NCBI GenBank assembly: GCA_036276235.1
Contig: DATBDZ010000367.1
Location: 1-51,090 of the forward strand
Direction: 5' to 3'
DNA: 51,090 nucleotides
Source of the DNA: JANWHF01 sp036276235
Lineage (GTDB): Bacteria > Planctomycetota > Phycisphaerae > Tepidisphaerales > Tepidisphaeraceae
The translations under genes and the position numbers were made by a program. The notes beneath the pieces are model-generated. The model was given only the letters and a program-made list of their open reading frames with translations, did not search any database and was not told where the DNA came from. This document shows positions 25,712 through 33,655 of this stretch, in pieces; the first letter of the stretch is position 1; each line of letters opens with the position of its first letter.

Positions 25712-25781
25712 AGGGTTCAGGGTTCAGGGTTCAGGGTTCAGGGTTCAGGGTTCAGGGTTCAGGGTTCAGGGTTCAGGGTTC
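25712..25781. repeat. Ten perfect tandem copies of AGGGTTC, with an inverse tract downstream
   Basis: Exactly 70 bp of the 7-mer AGGGTTC directly follow the SRP RNA terminator. At 25858-25881 the reverse complement TGAACCC appears about three times, so the two tracts can pair across a loop of about 75 nt just before nadK. Confidence 0.95.
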
Positions 25782-25930
25782 AGAATGTCTATGCCTCCTG
25801 ATCTAATTCCTCAACAGTGAATCCGGTAATCAAAAGCTGAGTCCTGATCGCTAAAATCCTGAACCCTGAACCCTGAACCCTCTTCCGTGTCGTTCCTCTT
25901 TTCTCCTCGCGCCCGTAGAATCTTTCCCCA

Positions 25931-26824
25931 ATGAAGCGGATCTTCGTCGTTGCCAACACGTCCAAGGCTGCCGTAGCGGCGGCGATGGAGCCTTTGCGGA
26001 AATGGATCGACGCGCACGCGCAGCTGGTGGGGATTGATACCGACGATCACCAAAGTCTGGCCTCGCTCGAAGCGGATCTGATTCTCGTTCTGGGCGGCGA
26101 CGGCACACTCCTTTCCGTCGCGCGACGGTTGGATGGGAAGCGTATCCCACTCATGGGTGTCAACTTTGGCCGCCTGGGGTTTCTGGCCAGCTTTACGCCG
26201 GACAATTTTTATCATTATCTTGAGCAGCATCTGCGCGAAGGGCTGCCGATCGCCTGTCGGCAGATGCTGGAGGCTTCGGTGATCGCGCAAGGCAAGCCTT
26301 GCAAATGGGGCGATGAAACCGAGCTGGCGAAGCATCGCAAGTTTGTGGCGACGGCGTTGAACGATGCCGTCGTGACGGCGGGGCCGCCGTTCCGGATGGT
26401 CGAGCTTTCCGTTTCCGCCGACAGCGATGCGGGCGTCACTTATTTTGGCGATGGCCTGATCGTCTCCACCGCCAGCGGCTCAACCGCCTACAACGTGTCG
26501 GCGGGCGGGCCGATCATCGACCCGGAGGTTGAAGCCTTCTGTATCACGCCGATCTGTCCGCATAGCTTGTCGTTTCGCCCAGTGGTTATTTCCTCGCGAT
26601 CGACGGTAGTGATCGTCGCGCAGCGTGTGAACACAGGGACGACGCTCTTCTGCGATGGCCAGGCGACAACATCACTCTGCGCCGGGGATCGGGTCGTGAT
26701 CCGCCGCAGTCGGCACGATGCGCTGCTGGTGGAAAATCCTTCGGCGCGCGAGTGGCATAGCCTCGCCGAGAAACTCAATTGGGCCGCGGGGCCGAGATAT
26801 AATGGGATGAAAAATGAAGAGTGA
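25931..26824 (+). CDS. nadK: NAD kinase
   Basis: 297 residues; phosphorylates NAD to NADP in the cytosol. GGDGT is at residues 55-59 (LVLGGDGTLL), followed by GVNFGRLGFL, the NDAVV segment (usually NE), DGLIVSTASGSTAY and the CPHSLSFRPVV signature. The start ATG 25931 gives MKRIFVVAN. The last codons (MKNEE, stop) are made of the AAAATGA/AGAGTGA intergenic repeat, so the repeat supplies the stop codon. Confidence 0.95.
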   Translation: MKRIFVVANTSKAAVAAAMEPLRKWIDAHAQLVGIDTDDHQSLASLEADLILVLGGDGTLLSVARRLDGKRIPLMGVNFGRLGFLASFTPDNFYHYLEQHLREGLPIACRQMLEASVIAQGKPCKWGDETELAKHRKFVATALNDAVVTAGPPFRMVELSVSADSDAGVTYFGDGLIVSTASGSTAYNVSAGGPIIDPEVEAFCITPICPHSLSFRPVVISSRSTVVIVAQRVNTGTTLFCDGQATTSLCAGDRVVIRRSRHDALLVENPSAREWHSLAEKLNWAAGPRYNGMKNEE

Positions 26825-26970
26825 AGAGTGACGCCGCCCTGACTATCCGATACATCCGTCATATCTGCCGGGTTCTTGCGGTCCTTCGCGGCCTCGACCA
26901 CAACTTTTTACTGGAGTGGCAGCAAGTTCCGTGGTTAAGCTGCGGCTTGTTGATTAACCAGGAGTGCGTG

Positions 26971-27522
26971 ATGTTCAAGGGTGCGTTGGCGGCGTGTCTG
27001 ATTCTGGTCGGCTCTTCCATGGCCTCGGCGGCAATCATCTACGAGCCGGTGCAATATCAATATGGCACCGGGCAGTGGACCTACTACTACGGCGGCACGC
27101 ATCCGCAGCCTGTCAATCGCGCGATGCAGCGGGCCTACGCGTTCCGCTATGTGAATCCCAACTTTCAGCCCAACAACTTCATCGTACACACCGATTTCAC
27201 TCCGGCCGTCTTCAGCGATGATGCCCCCGGCATCAACATGATCACGTACGGCTACACGCCGACCGACGCCATGAATGAAGCCAACGCGAGTGTGCCGCGC
27301 TATTTCCAAAAATCCGCGATTCTTGCCGCCGGCCATGTGGATGCCGATGGAAGCTGGGTCGTGCCGGCCCAGGCGCACCCCGTCGAGCACGTGGCGGCTC
27401 CGGCGGCCTCCACTGCCACGACGCATGAGGCGATCATCATCATCCCCAAGCGCCCGGCGAACGCCCCGGCCGCAGCGCCGACGAAGGCCGCCGTGGATAT
27501 CAAGACCGCCGATGCGCGATAG
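26971..27522 (+). CDS. Secreted hypothetical protein
   Basis: 183 residues with a signal peptide (MFKGALAACLILVGSSMASA). ATG 26971 is preceded by AGGAG. The mature part is rich in Tyr/Asn/Gln (YEPVQYQYGTGQWTYYYGG), then has an Ala/Pro-rich tail. No recognised domain. It is likely periplasmic or surface-exposed and may be restricted to the lineage. Longer in-frame starts upstream are translated repeat and spacer. Confidence 0.75.
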   Translation: MFKGALAACLILVGSSMASAAIIYEPVQYQYGTGQWTYYYGGTHPQPVNRAMQRAYAFRYVNPNFQPNNFIVHTDFTPAVFSDDAPGINMITYGYTPTDAMNEANASVPRYFQKSAILAAGHVDADGSWVVPAQAHPVEHVAAPAASTATTHEAIIIIPKRPANAPAAAPTKAAVDIKTADAR

Positions 27523-27619
27523 CTGAATTTGAGGATCGAAGATGGAGGATTGAGGATGGCGCGTTCGCCGTCGCTATTCTCCGTCCTGCACTTGGTCGAA
27601 GATCCCGGCAGCCAGTCTT

Positions 27620-27731
27620 GTCCCCTCCTCCGGTACTCCGGGGGAGGGTTAGGGTGGGGGCTGTTCGCGAACGACCCCCGTTCTACCCAACCCCCACCCC
27701 AGCCCTCCCCCGGATTACCGGAGGAGGGAGA
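27620..27731. repeat. Palindromic element, CCTCCTCCGGTAC type
   Basis: CCCCTCCTCCGGTACTCCGG followed by GGGAGGGTTAGGGTGGGGG is mirrored by CCCCCACCCCAGCCCTCCC and CCGGAGGAGGGA. Arms are about 38 nt with a short loop. The layout matches the CCCTCTCCCC elements at 38828 and 41054 and the outer arms at 36166. A short GAGGATN heptamer tract precedes it at 27533-27558. Confidence 0.8.
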
Positions 27732-27872
27732 AGAGGCGCGGCGGCCAAAAGAATCATGCGCCAGTTCTACTCTCATTGGTAAGTCGCTCGACCGTTCCCT
27801 CGCAAAAGCCGATAATCACCAATGCCCGCCATCGCCGGCGGGCATGATTGTCGTTTTGCGCAGGGAGCGCCA

Positions 27873-28403
27873 ATGAGATTCGCCACGATCGCGGTCACGA
27901 TTTTCGTTTGCTCGGCTCACGTCTTCGCCCAGGCCACCCGCCCCACGACGCGTGCGACCACGCGGCCGTCGGCCAGCGGCACTTCGCCCGACGCCGTGAT
28001 GGAGCAACTGCTTCAGCCGACGACCACGCAGCCCAAGCCGCTGGCTGATCCGCCGAGCGGCATCGCGATCGACAAGACCAGCGGCCCCGGCGCCGTCGCG
28101 CCGCGTGCGCCGGCGGTGGCGGTCCGCCGCGAGGGGACTTACATCATCGATCGCCTCGGCCGCCTCGGCCGCACGCCCGATGGCTCGCAGGCGCAGTTCA
28201 TCTTCGATGCCGACGGAAAAACGCTGCAGGACCCGCCGATGATTCTGCTGCCCAATCTCAAGCTGATGGTGATGGAAGACGCGGTTAAATCCACCAACGC
28301 CGACACACGCTTCCGCATCACCGGCATCGTCACGGAATATCGCGGGAGGAATTATTTGCTGGTGGATCATGTAACCGTCGCGAATGATCAGCAGCGGCTG
28401 TAA
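27873..28403 (+). CDS. Secreted hypothetical protein
   Basis: 176 residues. ATG 27873 follows a GGGAG site. A signal peptide ends near VFAQA (residue 21), followed by a Thr/Arg/Pro-rich linker and a compact beta-rich domain of about 85 residues: GTYIIDRLGRL, ILLPNLKLMVMEDAV, and FRITGIVTEYRGRNYLLVDH. The last motif resembles small OB-like beta barrels of uncharacterised planctomycete periplasmic proteins. The gene converges on the DUF4202 gene across a palindromic spacer. Confidence 0.75.
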   Translation: MRFATIAVTIFVCSAHVFAQATRPTTRATTRPSASGTSPDAVMEQLLQPTTTQPKPLADPPSGIAIDKTSGPGAVAPRAPAVAVRREGTYIIDRLGRLGRTPDGSQAQFIFDADGKTLQDPPMILLPNLKLMVMEDAVKSTNADTRFRITGIVTEYRGRNYLLVDHVTVANDQQRL

Positions 28404-28404
28404 T

Positions 28405-28506
28405 AAATGAAAAGTGAAAAGTGAAAAATGAAAAATGAAAAATGAATGTGCCGCGTGAACGTCCGCGGCCCTCCAATTTTAATTTTTCACTTTTCATTTT
28501 TCATTC
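28405..28506. terminator. Heptamer-tract hairpin between convergent genes
   Basis: AAATGAAAAGTGAAAAGTGA and further AAAATGA units (28405-28446) pair with TTTTCACTTTTCATTTTTCA (28474-28506). The hairpin separates two convergent genes. It begins just after one stop and overlaps the last codons of the other, so it can terminate both transcripts. Confidence 0.65.
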
Positions 28507-29111
28507 TGCCCCAGCGCCTCCTCGATTAATCCCCGCTCCCCCTCCGGCAATCCCTTCGCCAGCGCAAATGCCAGCGCATGTCCCGCAGGCGACATCTTTT
28601 TCCAGGTCTTCTTTAGAATATCAATCACCTTCTGCGGCTCATGTCCGCGGGCGAAGCTGACGTAATCGAGCTCGAGAAAGACCAGGCATGCCGCGTCTTC
28701 CAATGCCTGCGCTTCGGGATCCGTTTTCAATCGTTCTTTGCGAATGAGTGATTGCACGCGTGCGATGGTTTGTTCGTCGTAGGCTACGGAGGCGAGAATC
28801 TCGCCGGCGCGGTCGGCGTGGAAGCGGGCGAGCGTCGTGCGCCATTGGTGATAGCCGGCGCGGGTCATTGGATAGCTCGATCGCGCGATCTTCCAGCGGC
28901 ACAGATGCTGGCATCGCACCGCCAGCCGCAAGGGCTCGGAGGCATTGGGGTCGAGGCGGGCGAGCCAATGGGACATGCGCATCGAGTAGAGCACTTCGCC
29001 GGGATAGGTCGCTCCCTCCCACGACACCTGCTCCGGATCGTCGCCGTTGGCGGCGTCGATCGCCGCGATCGCGTTGTTGAATCGGATTAGTTCGCCAGCG
29101 CCGTCCCGCAC
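28494..29111 (-). CDS. DUF4202 family protein
   Basis: 205 residues from GTG 29111, with GGAGG 4 bases upstream. The frame overlaps the end of the Kdo hydroxylase gene by 25 bases, so translation is probably coupled. The signatures FNNAIAAIDAANGDDPEQV, LYSMRMSHWLARLDPNASEP, QHLCRWKIARSSYPMTRAGY, LEDAACLVFLELDYVSFA and ILKKTWKKMSPAGH define DUF4202. The His/Asp-rich helical pattern suggests a metal-dependent HD-like enzyme, but no function is established to my knowledge. The final residues NEK-stop are encoded by the intergenic heptamer repeat. Confidence 0.88.
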   Translation of the reverse strand: MRDGAGELIRFNNAIAAIDAANGDDPEQVSWEGATYPGEVLYSMRMSHWLARLDPNASEPLRLAVRCQHLCRWKIARSSYPMTRAGYHQWRTTLARFHADRAGEILASVAYDEQTIARVQSLIRKERLKTDPEAQALEDAACLVFLELDYVSFARGHEPQKVIDILKKTWKKMSPAGHALAFALAKGLPEGERGLIEEALGQNEK

Positions 29112-30025
29112 ATGGCCTCCAGTAACCGCAGCGGCGAAACCCGCGGCACAACCATCGCCTCGATCGGCACGATCAACGTCTGCTCCAGCGCGAATTGCCC
29201 CGACACTACCGCGTGCGGCACCGTATCCGTGTACACCATCCACGCCGAATAAGGCGGAAACTCCAGCCGTTCTTTCGCGGTTTTCTCCTGATAGTCGCGG
29301 CTCTCCTTCAGCCAATCGTGAAAGTGCAGCATGAACTGATCGTAGGCAGAGCGATCGATTCCTCTCACTCCGATGGTGCGAAAAATCGGCGCGAACGTCC
29401 GCCGCAGCTTGTGCATCGGCGAGTGTGCGCCGGCGGCGTACTTGCCCAGCCCCGCATCATTGGCGAGCTTGTGGGCCAGCGGCTCAAACGGCTCGGTCAC
29501 CTGCCATACGCGATTTTGCCTGGGGTTGATGTTGACGAAGATCCGCAGAATGCGCCCGCCGTTGGTTGGTCGCGTATGGAATGAATCGATATGCACCAGA
29601 TCATTTCGTTTGTGCAACGGCAGATCGCGTTTCTGCTCCTCGACGGGCCGAAAGCTGGCATAGTCAATCTGCCGCCGGCCGGCATAAGGCAGCAAAAACC
29701 GGTCGGCAAATGAAATCACCCTTCGCGAAAAATCGCGCATGATCTCATGCAGCCGCGCGATGTTCCGCGGCTCGTCCTTCGCGACGCCGCGCAACAAGTC
29801 GGTATGGGGCCGATAGGAAACATTCTTGAAAATCGGCAGCCCGCTCTGCTTGCGCGACAGCAGGAATTCGCACTGATCGGCCGGCAGCTCAAACGGCGCC
29901 CGATCGAAATACAAAATCTTGCCGGCTTCGAGCTGCCCGCAATAGTGCCGCGCGCGATCGTCGGCATCGGCCACGCTTCCCCAACCATTTAGACGATCAA
30001 AGCCAGTGATGTGAATCCATGACAT
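29087..30025 (-). CDS. Kdo hydroxylase family protein (KdoO)
   Basis: 312 residues from ATG 30025 (GGAAGG at a good distance; ATG 30034 is the alternative). The Kdo_hydroxy family pattern is clear: KNVSYRPHTDLLRG, DYASFRPVEEQKRDLP, the metal site HIDSFHTRPTNGGRILRIF (HxD), FMLHFHDWLKESRDYQ, and the distal His in HAVVSGQFALEQTLIV. These are Fe(II)/2-oxoglutarate oxygenases that hydroxylate the Kdo sugar of LPS to Ko, known from Burkholderia and Yersinia. It implies a lipid A-Kdo core or a related sugar target in this organism. It is in an operon with DUF4202. Confidence 0.88.
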   Translation of the reverse strand: MSWIHITGFDRLNGWGSVADADDRARHYCGQLEAGKILYFDRAPFELPADQCEFLLSRKQSGLPIFKNVSYRPHTDLLRGVAKDEPRNIARLHEIMRDFSRRVISFADRFLLPYAGRRQIDYASFRPVEEQKRDLPLHKRNDLVHIDSFHTRPTNGGRILRIFVNINPRQNRVWQVTEPFEPLAHKLANDAGLGKYAAGAHSPMHKLRRTFAPIFRTIGVRGIDRSAYDQFMLHFHDWLKESRDYQEKTAKERLEFPPYSAWMVYTDTVPHAVVSGQFALEQTLIVPIEAMVVPRVSPLRLLEAMCGTALAN

Positions 30026-30091
30026 TCGAACCATCCTTCCCCGTGCACGCCGCTGACATGCACCGCCGCTGCATGGCTATACTCGCTTGCC

Positions 30092-30289
30092 ATGAAAGTG
30101 ACTGTCAATGGACAATTGTGCGACATGCCCGACGGGCAAACCATCCGCGCCCTGATCCAAACCCACAACCTCACACCCGAGAAGGTGGCGATTGAGCTGA
30201 ATCGCCGATTGTTGCGGTCCGATAAATATGACACGCCGCTGAAGGAGGGGGATGAGGTGGAGATCGTGACGTTTGTGGGTGGAGGGTGA
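30092..30289 (+). CDS. thiS: Sulfur carrier protein ThiS
   Basis: 65-residue ubiquitin-like protein ending FVGGG, whose C-terminal Gly pair is adenylated and thiocarboxylated to donate sulfur for the thiazole ring of thiamine. MKVTVNGQLCDMPDGQTIRA and VEIVTFVGGG are diagnostic. It stands alone here, without other thi genes, and is divergent from the Kdo hydroxylase. No TPP riboswitch is visible in the short upstream gap. Confidence 0.92.
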   Translation: MKVTVNGQLCDMPDGQTIRALIQTHNLTPEKVAIELNRRLLRSDKYDTPLKEGDEVEIVTFVGGG

Positions 30290-30339
30290 GGGGGAATGAA
30301 AAATGAAGAATGAAAAGTGAAAAGTGAAGAGTGGCGGGC

Positions 30340-30404
30340 GGTGCCCCACGCCGCGGCAGAGTCGGATGAGGGGAACGAATCCGCGCCGCCGCGGATCCCG
30401 GCGC
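30340..30404. repeat. Solo arm of palindromic family P, left member of an inverted pair
   Basis: CCACGCCGCGGCAGAGTCGG followed by CGAATCCGCGCCGCCGCGGA and TCCCGGCGCGC. An inverted copy lies at 30700-30765. It is preceded at 30296-30335 by AAAATGA/AAAGTGA heptamers. Confidence 0.75.
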
Positions 30405-30699
30405 GCGCGTTTCATCGCCCCTGCGCTCGAGACCTCCCATAGATTCCGTCCACCGACGCATCCGCAAACGACCACGTCCAGGCTCCAGCTCCCTGATCAT
30501 AAAGTATATATCCACACACATTCCTGGAATGGGCGTTTGAATGTTCCTCTCTTTCCCCAAACCGCGCCCCGCATGATTCTCTTAACCGCGCGGGACGACT
30601 TGCTCGTCGCTTGCCCAATGATCCTTTTGACCGTTGTGAGCGGAGTTTTCTGCGGCGGGGCATGTGTTGGATTTTGCCGGGTTGGGTTGAGAAGCAAGG

Positions 30700-30765
30700 C
30701 GCGCATCGGGATCCGCGGCGGCGCGGATTCGTTACACTCATCCGGCTCTGCCGCGGCGTGGGGGG
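30700..30765. repeat. Solo arm of palindromic family P, right member of an inverted pair
   Basis: Reverse complement of 30340-30404 with few changes: GGGATCCGCGGCGGCGCGGA, TTCGTTACACTCATCCGGCT and CTGCCGCGGCGTGGGG. The roughly 295 bp between the arms has no convincing gene. The pair lies in the upstream region of trpB. Confidence 0.75.
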
Positions 30766-30850
30766 TTTGGGGCGAGGGCGCTAGCTCTTCGGGTTTTTGT
30801 TTCTACAAACGTATCTTCCGATTTCTCGCTTGCTCCCCTACGATTAGGGC

Positions 30851-32077
30851 ATGAGTACCGCAGTCGCACCGAGCCAGAATTCTGAATCTGCGACCGTTCC
30901 CGATGCCGCAGGGCATTTTGGGGCTTATGGCGGAGTGTTTGTGCCGGAGACGTTGATCTTCGCGCTCAATCAGCTCGAGGCGGAATACAAACGCGCGCAG
31001 GCGGATCCGCAGTTTAATCGCGATTTTGAATATTACCTGCGCGAGTTTGTCGGGCGGCCCAGCCGCCTTTATTTTGCGCGACGGCTCACCGAGCATTTCG
31101 GCGGGGCGAAGGTTTATCTCAAGCGCGAAGATCTCAATCACACCGGCGCGCACAAGATTAACAACACCGTCGGGCAGGCGCTGCTGACCGTGCGGATGGG
31201 GAAGAAGCGGGTGATCGCCGAGACCGGGGCGGGGCAGCATGGCGTCGCGACGGCGACGGTCGCCGCCCAGTTTGGGTTGCAGTGCGATGTCTATATGGGC
31301 GCCGAGGACGTGCGGCGGCAGAGTCTCAATGTCTTTCGCATGAAGCTCATGGGCGCGCGGGTCATCCCCGTGCAGAGCGGGCAGAAGACGCTCAAGGATG
31401 CGCTCAACGAGGCGCTGCGCGACTGGATGGGGAGCGTCGAGCATACGCATTACATCATCGGGACCGTCGCCGGCCCGCATCCGTTTCCGATGATGGTGCG
31501 CGACTTCCAGGCGTGCATCGGCCGCGAGACGCGCGAGCAGTGCCAGAAGCTGGAAGGGCGGCTGCCGGATTATGTGATCGCCTGCGTGGGCGGCGGCAGC
31601 AACGCCGCGGGGATCTTCCATCCGTTTGTCGATGACAAACAGGTGAAGCTGATCGGCGTCGAAGCCGGCGGCCGCGGATCAGCCCTCGGCCAGCACGCGG
31701 CTTCCCTCTGCTCCGGCAAGCCCGGCGTTCTGCATGGTTGCATGTCCTATGTCCTGCAGGACGATGACGGCCAAACCGCCGACGTGCATTCGGTCAGCGC
31801 CGGATTGGACTATCCCGGCGTCGGCCCGGAGCACGCGTATTGGAAGGACAATGGCCGCGTCGAGTATGTGAGCATCACCGACGCCGAGTCGCTCGAGGCG
31901 TTCCAGCTTCTGGCGAAGCTCGAAGGAATCCTCCCCGCGCTGGAAAGCGCGCATGCGATCGCGCAGCTCGCGAAGATGGCGCCCAAGCTCTCGAAAGAAC
32001 AGATCATCGTGGTGAATCTGTCGGGGCGAGGCGATAAGGATTGCCAGGAAGTGGCGCGGCTGATTGGGGAGCAGTAG
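30851..32077 (+). CDS. trpB: Tryptophan synthase beta chain
   Basis: 408 residues of the TrpB1 type. It condenses indole with serine using PLP, whose Schiff-base lysine is K102 in LNHTGAHKINN. FGAYGGVFVPETL, ETGAGQHGVATATVAA, the phosphate loop CVGGGSNAAG, and GLDYPGVGPEH are all present. The start ATG 30851 gives a poorly conserved N-terminal extension of about 20 residues. No trpA is adjacent, so the tryptophan genes are dispersed here. Confidence 0.97.
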   Translation: MSTAVAPSQNSESATVPDAAGHFGAYGGVFVPETLIFALNQLEAEYKRAQADPQFNRDFEYYLREFVGRPSRLYFARRLTEHFGGAKVYLKREDLNHTGAHKINNTVGQALLTVRMGKKRVIAETGAGQHGVATATVAAQFGLQCDVYMGAEDVRRQSLNVFRMKLMGARVIPVQSGQKTLKDALNEALRDWMGSVEHTHYIIGTVAGPHPFPMMVRDFQACIGRETREQCQKLEGRLPDYVIACVGGGSNAAGIFHPFVDDKQVKLIGVEAGGRGSALGQHAASLCSGKPGVLHGCMSYVLQDDDGQTADVHSVSAGLDYPGVGPEHAYWKDNGRVEYVSITDAESLEAFQLLAKLEGILPALESAHAIAQLAKMAPKLSKEQIIVVNLSGRGDKDCQEVARLIGEQ

Positions 32078-32154
32078 ACGCTTACGAAAATCCGAAATCC
32101 GAATTCCCGAAACCCGAATCAATGACGAAGTCCGAATGACGAGTTCCGAATTGA

Positions 32155-32235
32155 TGTCACGCGAAGCTACGAAGAGACGAAGGATTGCTTCGAGCCTTTC
32201 TTCGTGCCTTCGTCTCTTCGCGGCTTCGCGTGACA
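32155..32235 (+). terminator. Palindromic element downstream of trpB
   Basis: The 29-nt arm TGTCACGCGAAGC...GAGACGAAGG (32155-32183) pairs with 32207-32235 with two mismatches. It is preceded at 32086-32150 by 7-bp-periodic TCCGAAA/CCCGAAA words. It is a plausible terminator, though without a T-run. Confidence 0.6.
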
Positions 32236-32369
32236 TTGAATAAGTTGCCGCTTGCGGACGGAGGATCCGGGCCCTCGCTTTCAGCTCGTTCCCGGCGTGG
32301 CGGATGGGGTTTGCATTGATTGGCATGGTCCGGCGGGGGCGCGATCGAGCGCCTCTCGTCCCCGTGGAA

Positions 32370-32407
32370 AACACAAAGGGCCGCGAAGACTTGGCTTCGC
32401 GGCCCTT
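32370..32407 (-). terminator. Rho-independent terminator of the MamK-like actin operon
   Basis: Read on the minus strand, AAGGGCCGCGAAG and its exact reverse complement form a 13-bp stem with a 6-nt loop. A TTTGTGTTTT tail follows. It lies 40 bp after the actin gene stop. Confidence 0.85.
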
Positions 32408-32446
32408 GCATGCTTTGTTTGCGTCCTTGATGGACTCTAACCGTGA

Positions 32447-33568
32447 TTACTTCAGCGACTGCCAGTATTCCGCCGGCATGTCGAGGGCGAGCTGCAGGGC
32501 ACCGTTGGCGCCGGCATACAGTGGCTCATCGACGATTGTGACGCGGGCGCCGCCGTACTCTTTCATGGCTTCCTCGATGCGGGTGTTGAGGCCTTTCATC
32601 AGGCCGCCGCCGCCGGAAAGCAGGACGTTGTCGCGCAGGCGATGCTGGAACTCAGGGTTGAAGGAGCTGACCAGCTTCTGGATGCCTTCGACGCAAGGCT
32701 GCACGAGGATCTCGCACGCCTGTTTCACCTGATCGGTGACATCGTGCGGGCTGGGCTTGCCGTCTTCGGGGAAGGTGACGATGACGCGGTCCTTGTTGTC
32801 GGAGACGAAGCCGTACTGTTCCTTCATCGTCTTGCACATGTTCACGGTCACCTGCGCCCGCGGATACTTCTGCATGATCAGCTCGTAGAGGCGCTGATCG
32901 ATCGCGTCGCCGGCGATCGTGTAGCTGACTTCGTCTTCATCGCCCGGAACGGTGCCGTGCATTCGGCACAAGTCGGTCGTACCGGCACCGATGTCGATGA
33001 CGAGGATGTCGCTCATCTTTTCCATGCCGTAAGCGACGGTGAACGGCTCGGAGACGATCATCACGCTGTCGAGCACTTCGCGGGCGATTTCGAGAATCGC
33101 CTGCTTGTTCTTTTGGGTGGCGCGGGAGGGGACGCCAACGACTGCGTACACCATGTCATCGCGGCCGGGGCTGGCCAGATCGACCAGATACCGCAGCAGC
33201 GCCTTGGCAGCCTGCAGGTTTTTGTCGCGGCGCTCGGGGTCGTTGTTGGCGTCTTCCGAACCCTTGATCACGCCCTTTTCGAGGGGGCGGTACAGATCCA
33301 ACGCCAGGCGGTTATCCAGGGCGGCGCGGCCGTAGATGATGTCGGCCTTGAGCATCTTTCGGCTGACGGCGTCCTTGGGGTAGCCGACGTAGGTTTCGAC
33401 GGTCTTGCGGGTGCCGTTGTAGCTGACGACCGAGCTGCGGCTGGTGCCCAGATCGATGCCCAGCAGCATCGCGTTCTGGGTCATGCCGGTGTCGATGTCA
33501 CCTTTTTGGTGAATAGGTTTGCCGTGCGTGGGTAGGGCCTTTCCGGTGGGCGTGTTGCTGTCAAGCAT
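32447..33568 (-). CDS. MamK-like actin-family filament protein
   Basis: 373 residues. An unstructured start of about 30 residues is followed by an actin ATPase: phosphate-1 GIDLGTSRSSVV, the MamK-like VGYPKDAVSRKML and YRPLEKGVIK, GVPSRATQKNK, SEPFTVAYGME, phosphate-2 VIDIGAGTTDLC, and the adenosine motif LLSGGGGLMKGL. These match the MamK branch more than MreB or ParM. MamK positions magnetosomes; non-magnetic planctomycetes carry MamK-like genes of unknown role. The start ATG 33568 has AAGGAGA at 9 bases, so the N-terminal extension is real. It is co-directional with, and 87 bp after, the gene at 33656-34753, and ends at a strong terminator. Confidence 0.88.
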   Translation of the reverse strand: MLDSNTPTGKALPTHGKPIHQKGDIDTGMTQNAMLLGIDLGTSRSSVVSYNGTRKTVETYVGYPKDAVSRKMLKADIIYGRAALDNRLALDLYRPLEKGVIKGSEDANNDPERRDKNLQAAKALLRYLVDLASPGRDDMVYAVVGVPSRATQKNKQAILEIAREVLDSVMIVSEPFTVAYGMEKMSDILVIDIGAGTTDLCRMHGTVPGDEDEVSYTIAGDAIDQRLYELIMQKYPRAQVTVNMCKTMKEQYGFVSDNKDRVIVTFPEDGKPSPHDVTDQVKQACEILVQPCVEGIQKLVSSFNPEFQHRLRDNVLLSGGGGLMKGLNTRIEEAMKEYGGARVTIVDEPLYAGANGALQLALDMPAEYWQSLK

Positions 33569-33655
33569 GCGATATCGTCTCCTTCTGGGGTCTGACGGGA
33601 TCTTCCCGTGCGATTGTCTTGGAACAGGGTGATTGTAACTATTAACGTATCATAA

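Noticed and set aside
25712..25881. Possible CRISPR array
   Set aside because: The 7-bp units are contiguous with no spacers and no cas genes nearby, so this is a simple tandem repeat.
30006..30030. T-arm-like GGTTCGAATG on the minus strand suggesting a tRNA
   Set aside because: No acceptor stem or anticodon arm surrounds it. It is the start region of the Kdo hydroxylase gene.
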